NCBI GenBank assembly: GCA_009995705.1
Contig: JAADBR010000115.1
Coordinates: forward strand, 1-13,930
Reading direction: 5' to 3'
From: Microcystis aeruginosa W13-11
GTDB taxonomy: Bacteria > Cyanobacteriota > Cyanobacteriia > Cyanobacteriales > Microcystaceae
DNA: 13,930 nucleotides
A program made the translations under genes and the position numbers. This document shows positions 7,795 through 13,346 of the stretch, one piece after another (the stretch's first letter is position 1; every line of letters begins with the position of its first letter). The notes below the pieces were generated by a model, which was given only the letters and a program-made list of their open reading frames with translations, did no database searches and was not told the origin of the DNA.

Positions 7795-9342
7795 ATGTTT
7801 CAAAATAGCTCCAGTGAAGTTAATATTCTCCCGGTGGACGAACATAATCAAAAATTAGTTAATTATGTTCATCCTGCCGATTGGGTCAATCCACAACCCC
7901 AAGATTGTTATGACTTAGTCGTCATCGGTGCGGGTACTGCGGGTTTAGTTGTAGCGGCGGGGGCGGCGGGTTTAGATATAGGTTTAAAAGTGGCTTTAGT
8001 GGAAAAACACTTAATGGGGGGAGATTGCCTCAATTTCGGTTGTATTCCTTCTAAATGTCTGATTCGTTCCTCTAGAATTATCGGGGAAATTGAGAAAGCT
8101 AAAAAATTAGGAATTGATATTAGAGATACTAGAGTAGATTTTGCCGGAGTAATGACCAGAATGCGGCAAATTCGCGCCGATATTAGTCATCATGATTCGG
8201 TGCAACGTTTCCAAAAACTAGGTATCGATGTCTTCTTGGGTAGCGCTCGTTTTTTAGGACAAAATGCTGTGGAAGTCGCGGGAAAAACTCTCGCTTATAA
8301 AAAAGCCGTTATTGCCACTGGTGCTGGGGCCTTTCATCCCGATATCCCCGGACTAAAAGAAGCAGGATTTTATACCAATGAAACAATTTTTTCCCTAACA
8401 GAATTACCTCCCCGATTAGCTGTTATCGGTGGCGGGCCGCTTGGTTGTGAATTAGCCCAAGCTTTTCAACGGTTAGGCGCACAGGTGATTTTATTTCATA
8501 ATCATTCCTATCTTTTGAATAAAGAAGACCCAGAAGCAGCCGAAATTATTGAGAATACTTTCCTGCGGGAAGGAATGCAATTGATTCTCTCTTGCCAAAT
8601 TGAACGGGTGACAAAAAATGAGCGGGGTAAAACCATTGAATATACTAGCAACGGTCAAGGAGCAACTATCACCGTTGACGAGATTTTAGTCGCTGCTGGC
8701 CGGGAGCCTAATCTGTCAGGATTAAATTTAGAAGCGGTGGCCGTAGAATACGATAATCGTCGGGGAGTCAAAGTTAATGATTATCTGCAAACTACTAACC
8801 CGAAAATTTATGCGGCTGGTGATATCTGTATGGGTTGGAAATTTACCCATGCTGCCGATGCAGCCGCCCGTATTGTGATTAAAAATACTCTCTTTTCTCC
8901 CTTCGGTTTCGGACGCGATAAGCTCAGTAATTTAGTTATGCCTTGGGTCACTTATACCGACCCAGAAATCGCCCGGGTGGGTATGGATGAAATCCAAGCA
9001 CAGACCCGGGGATTGGTCACTAATACTATTAAAATTCCTTTGAGTATAGTCGATCGAGCTATCACTGATGGCGAAACAGCAGGTTTTTTAAAAATTATTC
9101 ACAAACAAGGTTCCGACCAAATTTTAGGAGCCACTATCGTCGCTGCCCACGCCGGTGAGATGATTTCCGAAATTACCACCGCTATGGTTGCTAAAATCGG
9201 ATTGAGTAAACTCTCTACTGTTATTCATCCCTATCCCACCCAAGCGGAAGCGATTAAAAAGGCCGCCGATGCCTATCGTCGAACTCTCTTGACTCCTAAT
9301 AGTAAAAAACTCTTGAAATTGTTGACTAAATTATCCCGTTAA
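7795..9342 (+). CDS. MerA-like FAD-dependent disulfide oxidoreductase
   Basis: The 515-residue protein is a class I pyridine nucleotide-disulfide oxidoreductase. LVVIGAGTAG (41-50) binds FAD. The redox pair C78 and C83 lies in GGDCLNFGCIPSKCL. AVIGGGPLGCELAQAF is the NAD(P)-binding fingerprint, and IYAAGDI is the second FAD motif. At the dimer-interface end, HPYPTQAEA (478-486) has Tyr480 where lipoamide dehydrogenase has its catalytic His (HxHPT), as in mercuric reductase. However, there is no N-terminal heavy-metal domain and the C-terminus (LLKLLTKLSR) lacks the vicinal Cys pair of MerA. It is therefore unlikely to be a standard lipoyl dehydrogenase or a canonical Hg(II) reductase; the substrate is unknown. 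A ribosome site, GAGGT at about 7783, precedes the ATG. Confidence 0.85.
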   Translation: MFQNSSSEVNILPVDEHNQKLVNYVHPADWVNPQPQDCYDLVVIGAGTAGLVVAAGAAGLDIGLKVALVEKHLMGGDCLNFGCIPSKCLIRSSRIIGEIEKAKKLGIDIRDTRVDFAGVMTRMRQIRADISHHDSVQRFQKLGIDVFLGSARFLGQNAVEVAGKTLAYKKAVIATGAGAFHPDIPGLKEAGFYTNETIFSLTELPPRLAVIGGGPLGCELAQAFQRLGAQVILFHNHSYLLNKEDPEAAEIIENTFLREGMQLILSCQIERVTKNERGKTIEYTSNGQGATITVDEILVAAGREPNLSGLNLEAVAVEYDNRRGVKVNDYLQTTNPKIYAAGDICMGWKFTHAADAAARIVIKNTLFSPFGFGRDKLSNLVMPWVTYTDPEIARVGMDEIQAQTRGLVTNTIKIPLSIVDRAITDGETAGFLKIIHKQGSDQILGATIVAAHAGEMISEITTAMVAKIGLSKLSTVIHPYPTQAEAIKKAADAYRRTLLTPNSKKLLKLLTKLSR

Positions 9343-9347
9343 AATCA

Positions 9348-9494
9348 ATGATTGCCACTGGAGAACTGCGGCAGAACTTTGAACAATTCTGGCGGGAAGC
9401 TGCCGCGCAGTTGGGAAACGCCCAATCCCTCACCGAACGGAGGTCGGGGAAATGGCAAGAGTACCAGTTGGAGAAATACCAACCCCTGACGTAG
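9348..9494 (+). pseudogene. Gene fragment fused to the broken PIN gene
   Basis: A 48-codon frame begins with ATG five bases after the oxidoreductase stop and ends at TAG 9492-9494. Its translation, MIATGELRQNFEQFW and onward to EKYQPLT, looks like real protein, helical and charged. Base composition is clearly more GC-rich than both neighbours. The sequence turns abruptly into the antisense of a PIN-domain gene near 9500. I read it as the remaining piece of a longer gene cut by recombination. I do not recognise the family, and it could also be a genuine tiny protein. Confidence 0.35.
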
Positions 9495-9495
9495 C

Positions 9496-9715
9496 TCTGC
9501 CCTTTGATATCTGGATTTTCTAGCAAATCGTTGATAAATTCTAGGGTAGCTAAACGCGGGTAATGGCGAACTTGAGCTAGAGCAACTAACTCTGCTAAAA
9601 CGTAAGTGTGGGTGATGCTTTTACCTGCACCATCTAACAATTGGACAGCTTCTTCATGTCCTGGTTGATCACGATAGACATAGCAAAGTAACCCAGAAGT
9701 ATCGAGGAGTATCAC
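9496..9715 (-). pseudogene. Truncated PIN-domain (VapC-like) toxin gene
   Basis: Reading from a GTG at 9715, the first 70 residues are a typical PIN half-domain: ILLDTSGLLCYVYRDQPGHE with Asp5, then THTYVLAELVAL with Glu42, then ATLEFINDLLENPDI. After about residue 71 the frame runs into antisense of the fragment at 9348-9494 (GWYFSNWYSCHFPD and onward), which is not PIN sequence. The two downstream acidic residues of the four-carboxylate site are missing, so no ribonuclease activity is expected. The GTG start overlaps the stop of a short upstream frame (GTGA). Break point is around 9495-9510. Confidence 0.75.
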
Positions 9716-9819
9716 TGATTTGACGTCTCCTCATGAGTATCTCCATACTCTCTCCCTAAGTCAGCATCAATGCTTTCATTATCTGCTCCTGTCGGATTGA
9801 CGATTATAACCTCGGACAT
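9712..9819 (-). CDS. 35-codon frame upstream of truncated PIN gene, possible antitoxin remnant
   Basis: An acidic frame (MSEVIIVNPTGADNESIDAD and on to HEETSNQ) ends in a TGA that overlaps the GTG start of the truncated toxin. That overlap is typical of antitoxin-toxin pairs. Its first codons lie inside the 140-bp repeat at 9797-9937, and a TATAAT-like box falls after the ATG, so the 5' end was probably replaced when the repeat arrived. No known antitoxin fold is visible. It may not be translated. Confidence 0.25.
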   Translation of the reverse strand: MSEVIIVNPTGADNESIDADLGREYGDTHEETSNQ

Positions 9820-9937
9820 CAGCTTGTCTCTTCACAGTAGCAATGTAGGGTGGGTTAGTGACAGCGTAACCCACCGCATATTAAAAAATTGATGGTGCGT
9901 TACACTTCGTTAACGCACCCTATGGCGATAGCGATCG
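9797..9937. repeat. 140-bp double-hairpin repeat, copy A
   Basis: The unit starts TTGACGATTATAACCT and contains two hairpins: GGTGGGTTA / TAACCCACC, and GGTGCGTTA / TAACGCACC. The hairpin part (9845-9922) is bounded by imperfect terminal inverted repeats, GTAGGGTGGGTTA and TAACGCACCCTAT. It ends in GCGATAGCGATCGCACT, a HIP1 site. It is a non-coding, MITE-like element; a second copy lies at 11180-11321. The loop of the first hairpin is GTGACAGCG here. Confidence 0.8.
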
Positions 9938-10175
9938 CACTGTCGGTTGGTAATTTCAATATAAGCAGCATCGTGGCGCACTTGATTCGTCCAGCCTGCT
10001 TTCAACACCCATGCGGGAAAGGAAGCTTTATTACGGGCGCTGTTACAGATTACGGCTTTTTCAGCCTTGTCGGGAAGACAGGGCTGGGAATTTTTTTTAG
10101 CAGGCGAACTTGAAGCAGGTTAGGTTAAAATTAACTTATTCGCCTCTGATTTTGGATTGGGGAGTTATCTGCTCT

Positions 10176-10187
10176 CTTCCTAGGAAG
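10176..10187. promoter_or_regulatory. 12-bp perfect palindrome upstream of antitoxin gene
   Basis: CTTCCTAGGAAG lies 75 bases before the antitoxin start. Type II antitoxins, often in complex with their toxin, bind palindromes in their own promoter, so this is a candidate autoregulatory operator. No clear -10 box can be fixed next to it. Confidence 0.3.
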
Positions 10188-10250
10188 GGAAACGATTTGC
10201 CGAAACGGAATGCTCCCTAAAAATCAGAAAAAATTCGCTACACCAGTCTC

Positions 10251-10257
10251 AAGGAGG
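10251..10257 (+). promoter_or_regulatory. Strong ribosome binding site of the antitoxin gene
   Basis: AAGGAGG ends five bases before the ATG at 10263. The downstream toxin has no comparable site and a GTG start. This difference would favour excess antitoxin, as expected for a type II module. Confidence 0.7.
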
Positions 10258-10262
10258 AAAGG

Positions 10263-10583
10263 ATGTCTCAAGTCTCTATTCAATCAGATTTGGTCGAGGA
10301 TAAAATTCAGTCTAGGCTCGTTATTCGTATCGCGTCAATTATTGATAATTTTATCAATAATGAGAGCTTATTGGAAGATTTAAATAGAGATGAAATGGTT
10401 AAGTATTTTGTGAATTTACTGACCGAAAAATTTTCCTCTTCAGAATTAGAAACAATGCCCGATGAAAGTCTAGGTCGAAAAATCAGGCGAGTCTTAGGAG
10501 TGCAAGCAATGGCGGGACTGCTGAAGGATTTAACTCCAGAACAAATGGCAGAGTTTGAAGCAGTGATGGCAAGTTTTAGATAG
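10263..10583 (+). CDS. Putative antitoxin of a PIN-toxin pair, unclassified family
   Basis: The 106-residue acidic helical protein is encoded 15 bases upstream of a PIN-domain toxin. It shows no AbrB, ribbon-helix-helix, Phd or helix-turn-helix signature. Visible elements are a first helical part (residues about 9-35, ending SIIDNFINNES), LEDLNRDEMVKYFVNLLTEK (37-56), SSSELETMPDESLGRKIRRVLG (58-79) and a C-terminal DLTPEQMAEFEAVMASF segment. The C-terminal acidic helix could wrap the toxin, as other antitoxin tails do. Position and stoichiometry signals (strong ribosome site, short gap) support the antitoxin role; biochemical family is unknown to me. Confidence 0.7.
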   Translation: MSQVSIQSDLVEDKIQSRLVIRIASIIDNFINNESLLEDLNRDEMVKYFVNLLTEKFSSSELETMPDESLGRKIRRVLGVQAMAGLLKDLTPEQMAEFEAVMASFR

Positions 10584-10598
10584 AAATAGTAAATAGTT

Positions 10599-11003
10599 GT
10601 GGGTTATCTACTCGATACTAACATCGTCACAGCTATTCTCAAAGACAACCAAGTAGTCGTTGAGAGATTGAGTGCAGTAAGGCTACAAGGAAAGGATGTT
10701 TTCATAAGCTGTATTACTTATTTAGAAACTGAAGCTGGACTATTAGCAATTAAGGCAACGAAGAAGTTAGCAAGATTTCAGAATTTGTGTCGCACTGATT
10801 TGAGAGTATTGTTGTTAGATACAATGGAAATTGTTCATCAAGCCGCAGCAATTTCTGCTGATTTAAGGCTTAAGGGAACCCCCATACAAATGGCTGATAT
10901 TCTCATTGCAGCAACAGCTATTAGCTATGATCTCATTGTCGTTTCTGACGACTCAGATATGCTGAGAGTTCAGGGATTAATCGTAGAAAATTGGCGGCGA
11001 TGA
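10599..11003 (+). CDS. PIN-domain ribonuclease toxin, VapC-like
   Basis: The 134-residue PIN protein is complete. Acidic residues of the active site are D6 in GYLLDTNIV, E43 (or E45) in ITYLETEAG, D100 in TPIQMADILIAATA, and D117/D118 in IVVSDDSDML. In VapC toxins these carboxylates bind Mg2+ or Mn2+ and cut specific RNAs such as tRNA or rRNA loops; this target is unknown. The start is GTG at 10599, with no clear ribosome site, 15 bases after the antitoxin stop. A GATGAGAT / ATCTCATC inverted repeat overlaps the stop codon. Unlike the nearby copy at 9496-9715 this gene is intact. Confidence 0.88.
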   Translation: MGYLLDTNIVTAILKDNQVVVERLSAVRLQGKDVFISCITYLETEAGLLAIKATKKLARFQNLCRTDLRVLLLDTMEIVHQAAAISADLRLKGTPIQMADILIAATAISYDLIVVSDDSDMLRVQGLIVENWRR

Positions 11004-11029
11004 GATAATTTACTGGTGATGATCTCATC
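10999..11029 (+). terminator. Weak stem-loop after the PIN toxin gene
   Basis: GATGAGAT and ATCTCATC form an 8-bp stem around a 15-base loop, starting at the toxin stop codon. No T-run follows, so intrinsic termination would be weak; it could instead protect the 3' end of the transcript. Confidence 0.3.
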
Positions 11030-11126
11030 CACCCAAGAAAGAAAGCTTTATTACTAATATTTTAGCCTGCTGTTGCAAGGTGGCATAAACTTCATCGCTC
11101 AATTCTAGAGTTAAGACTTGACTCAT
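11025..11126 (-). pseudogene. Truncated antitoxin gene
   Basis: From ATG at 11126 the frame reads MSQVLTLELSDEVYATLQQQ then AKI, which looks like the start of a small antitoxin with a beta strand followed by the first helix of a ribbon-helix-helix-like domain. After residue 23 the sequence changes to a hydrophobic tail (LVIKLSFLGG) and stops at 11025-11027. A GAAGG ribosome site lies about ten bases upstream and a TATAAT box at 11186-11191. No matching toxin follows; the intact PIN gene at its left is on the other strand. Confidence 0.55.
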
Positions 11127-11179
11127 TTGGCTGTACCTTCATTGTGGCTATTGATTAGATTAATTTCTTTTTTAACTCT

Positions 11180-11321
11180 TTGACGATTATAACCTAGTAC
11201 ATCAGCTTGTCTCTTCACAGTAGCACTGTAGGGTGGGTTACGCTGTCGCTAACCCACCGCATATTAGAAAATTGATGGTGCGTTACACTTCGTTAACGCA
11301 CCCTACGGCGATGGCGATGGC
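11180..11321. repeat. 140-bp double-hairpin repeat, copy B
   Basis: This second copy of the unit at 9797-9937 is in the same orientation and about 90 percent identical by eye. Differences are a CTC/TAG change after TATAACC, an inverted loop in the first hairpin (CGCTGTCGC instead of GTGACAGCG), and loss of the HIP1 octamer at the end (GGCGATGGCGATGGCAC). The hairpin part spans 11228-11306, with ends GTAGGGTGGGTTA and TAACGCACCCTAC. Confidence 0.8.
11186..11191 (-). promoter_or_regulatory. Possible -10 box in the repeat, upstream of truncated antitoxin
   Basis: TATAAT on the minus strand lies in the conserved end of the repeat (also at 9803-9808 in copy A). Here it would start transcription about 50 bases before the antitoxin ATG at 11126. 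No good -35 hexamer is seen at 16-18 bases, so the call is tentative. Confidence 0.3.
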
Positions 11322-11322
11322 A

Positions 11323-11808
11323 CTAATTCAAATGACCTGAAATGACACCACTAGCACTCTTAATGACATCTCCTAACTCTTCCGGAACACCTTCATAGAA
11401 GGTTACAGAACCAACTTTTTGGACACGTGCAGCAAGAATACATCCAACAAGTGTAGCTCCCAAAATTGCAAGAGTAATTGGATCAAGAGCATGGGCTTTA
11501 GCTTCCTCTAAATTAGCCAATTCATCCTCAACCCATCTACAAGCCCTGTTCTCCTCATTCTCTAGTATGACTGACAATGCAATACGACTTGTGAGCGCCA
11601 ACTCTGGTGATGGATATTTAGTATCTCCCTCAAGCCACTGCGGAAACACGAGATCCCTTTCTTTAGCAAAGTTTTCAACACGTTGATAAACGATGAATGC
11701 TTGAGCATTAGGTTGTTCAATCCATTTACGCGCAATACATCGAAGGATTGATACTGCTTGTTCGTCTGTCAAAACTTTAATGCGATCATCAATCATATCC
11801 TTTTCCAT
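11323..11808 (-). CDS. Single-pass membrane protein of the protease cassette
   Basis: The 161-residue protein is not one I recognise. Residues 1-108 are soluble and mainly helical and acidic (DEQAVSILRCIARKWIEQ, then ENEENRACRWVEDELANLEE at 83-102). One hydrophobic helix, ITLAILGATLVGCILAARV (111-129), is followed by a 32-residue tail, VGSVTFYEGVPEELGDVIKS and on to the C-terminus. ATG at 11808 is chosen because it follows the upstream stop by four bases (translational coupling); a longer frame upstream overlaps the previous gene and reads as its antisense-free shadow. As last gene of the operon with a membrane segment it is the likeliest effector or anchor. It might be cut or released by the protease; that is inference. 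Confidence 0.65.
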   Translation of the reverse strand: MEKDMIDDRIKVLTDEQAVSILRCIARKWIEQPNAQAFIVYQRVENFAKERDLVFPQWLEGDTKYPSPELALTSRIALSVILENEENRACRWVEDELANLEEAKAHALDPITLAILGATLVGCILAARVQKVGSVTFYEGVPEELGDVIKSASGVISGHLN

Positions 11809-11812
11809 TTTT

Positions 11813-12037
11813 TTATTGAAGTAAAGCAGAGGATGCTGGTTGTAAAATAACAGGCAGGTCATCGAAAGAATCTGGCAGGTCGACTTTACCCAAAAACTCT
11901 TCATGAACGTGAACAGCCAGTGCAATACGTCCACCTGATATCTTCGTAATCGATATTGATTCAATACCTGGCTCATATTGAAGTGATGCGCGAAGTCGAT
12001 TTCGGATTTTTTTCAACTGATCAATCGAGTAAAACAT
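11813..12037 (-). CDS. Small protein resembling the protease N-terminal domain
   Basis: The 74-residue protein starts three bases after the protease stop codon and ends four bases before the next gene. It has an N-terminal helix (IDQLKKIRNRLRASLQ, 5-20), a strand pair ESISITKIS and GRIALAVHVHEEF (26-48), and a final LPDSFDDLPVIL (54-65). The pattern LKxIRxxL and the strand ending in LxVHV recur in residues 13-61 of the protease (LKALKHIRGVL, then FALCLHVDQE). Small domains of this kind often precede bacterial trypsin-like peptidases, with a GVxSVxI...ALxVYV pattern. It may compete with or scaffold the protease through its homologous domain. No catalytic residues are visible. Confidence 0.65.
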   Translation of the reverse strand: MFYSIDQLKKIRNRLRASLQYEPGIESISITKISGGRIALAVHVHEEFLGKVDLPDSFDDLPVILQPASSALLQ

Positions 12038-12040
12038 CGT

Positions 12041-13105
12041 TTAAATCAACCTCGCATTGACTGCGCTCAACGTGCGTTCACCAAAACAGCCAAAAGTTGC
12101 ATATTGATCTGCACCAACAACAAAACCTATGAGCCGTCCGTCTTCAGTGTAAATGATTGAGCCAGAATCACCAGGTCTTGAAAATGGAGAGCTATCATCA
12201 TTATCTGGAGCCACAGCAAACAGTTCTTTGTAAAGATACTGTTTACGATTTGGTAGGCGCAGTATACGTCTGTCAACGAGTGCATTAGTCAATTTACCAC
12301 GGGTGAAACCACTCACGGCTCCATATTTATAAACTGGTTGTAAAAGTAATCCTGGAATTTCAGCTTCTGGAACAACATTAGAGATGTTTAAGGAATCGTC
12401 AATGGGGTTATGTGGATGAGGAACCGTGTTAGTTAATGGATGTCGTCTCAGTCCATTTTCGGAAAGTTCTGTGATTGCAATATCGACATCAATAGTCACG
12501 TCTTCAGCAGCATTCTCCTCACCTGTCTCATTGATAGGGTATAGCTCGATAAGACTATCCGTTAGCCTTCCAATTTCATGCCTTCTAAGTATTCTTGGAA
12601 CGCTACCCTTGCCAGGACTATAAATTGTATCTCCAGTTCTTGCTGACTGGTTTAGTGCAATGACATGTGCTGCCGTAGCAACCCCTGTATAATCACGATC
12701 ATCCCCTTGGATTTTGACGATACACCCCAGACTACCTCCCGAAAAACGACCGTGGCTAATACAAACACCAGGTCGAAGCTGTCCAGAAACTGAATGTGGT
12801 GCAAAAGTAGATAGTTCTGGATATGCAGACTGAGCCTCCCCTACAGTGGACCAGCTAACTATACCAGGAAAACTTCTCTCGATTTCTTTTGCTTTCCGCT
12901 CTGCCCAACTATCCTCTTGGTCAACATGGAGGCACAGTGCAAAATTGCCATTAGCTGGTGAACGTGTTAAGGAGAAAGTTATTCGCTTCTCCCTATCAGG
13001 GAGATGCCAATCAGAGCTTGAGGTATCCCAAATTGGCTCCAATACCCCACGAATGTGTTTTAATGCCTTGAGTCCATCTTCAGTTAAGAAGTCACTAATC
13101 TTCAT
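12041..13105 (-). CDS. Cytoplasmic trypsin-like serine protease with N-terminal small domain
   Basis: The 354-residue protein (ATG at 13105) has two parts. Residues 1-86 form a small alpha-beta domain similar to the next gene's product. Residues about 105-354 are a chymotrypsin-fold protease: GVATAAHVIAL with His147, TIDVDIAITEL with Asp208, and FSRPGDSGSIIY with Ser314, followed by GRLIGFVVG. All three catalytic residues are present. There is no signal peptide or membrane segment with this start, so it should act in the cytoplasm. A longer frame from TTG at 13201 is possible, but a promoter-like GAGACA-18-TATAAT at 13175-13146 lies between the two starts and favours the ATG. It heads a three-gene operon with gaps of 3 and 4 bases. 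The substrate is unknown; the membrane protein in the operon is an obvious candidate. Confidence 0.82.
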   Translation of the reverse strand: MKISDFLTEDGLKALKHIRGVLEPIWDTSSSDWHLPDREKRITFSLTRSPANGNFALCLHVDQEDSWAERKAKEIERSFPGIVSWSTVGEAQSAYPELSTFAPHSVSGQLRPGVCISHGRFSGGSLGCIVKIQGDDRDYTGVATAAHVIALNQSARTGDTIYSPGKGSVPRILRRHEIGRLTDSLIELYPINETGEENAAEDVTIDVDIAITELSENGLRRHPLTNTVPHPHNPIDDSLNISNVVPEAEIPGLLLQPVYKYGAVSGFTRGKLTNALVDRRILRLPNRKQYLYKELFAVAPDNDDSSPFSRPGDSGSIIYTEDGRLIGFVVGADQYATFGCFGERTLSAVNARLI

Positions 13106-13145
13106 GAGTAAGCAAATCTGATGGTTTAAACGCAACGACAGATGA

Positions 13146-13175
13146 ATTATAGATTTAGCAATACAATTCTGTCTC
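13146..13175 (-). promoter_or_regulatory. Candidate promoter of the protease operon
   Basis: On the minus strand GAGACA (13175-13170) and TATAAT (13151-13146) are separated by 18 bases. A start of transcription near 13138 would leave a leader of about 33 bases before the ATG at 13105. The -10 box is perfect; the -35 box matches four of six positions. Confidence 0.45.
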
Positions 13176-13201
13176 GATCCTACCACTAGAATCGAAATCA
13201 A

Positions 13202-13346
13202 TATTAACTCTGCCTATTTGTCGGTCTAACGGCAAAAGCCAGCGGCAGCAGCAGATAGCATTGACCTCATTACCGACCTCTTTTAACTGTTCGCTGCGCT
13301 ATCGTGTTAGGCTGCTGTGTGCTAAATACCTTAAGCTCGCTAAGGC
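13202..13346. other. Short intergenic region between broken gene and protease operon
   Basis: I see no gene here. A TAAGC / GCTTA short inverted repeat at about 13332-13349 (TAAGCTCGCTAAGGCTTA) overlaps the stop of the reconstructed small gene. The rest holds no clear feature. Confidence 0.5.

Larger units (their letters stand above)
9938..10262. other. Intergenic stretch upstream of the toxin-antitoxin pair
   Basis: No supported gene is present. The minus strand from about 10095 to 9903 gives a protein-like run (KAEKAVICNSARNKASF, then WVLKAGWTNQVRHDAAYIEI) that ends in the repeat; it may be a truncated gene but I do not recognise it. The region also contains a near-palindrome GTTAA-AA-TTAAC (10124-10135), a perfect 12-bp palindrome at 10176-10187, and a strong ribosome site at 10251-10257. 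Confidence 0.5.

Noticed and set aside
9889..10113. 74-residue plus-strand frame covering the repeat end and downstream DNA
   Set aside because: It starts inside the non-coding hairpin repeat, has no ribosome site, and another frame on the opposite strand is more protein-like.
11809..11976. Longer N-terminus for the membrane protein, starting inside the preceding gene
   Set aside because: The extension overlaps the 74-residue gene out of frame; the ATG at 11808, four bases after that gene's stop, is the natural coupled start.
13106..13201. 32-residue extension of the protease from TTG 13201, considered as a signal peptide
   Set aside because: The segment (ISILVVGSRQNCIAKSIIHL) has no clear n-region, h-region and cleavage pattern, and a promoter-like site lies inside it.
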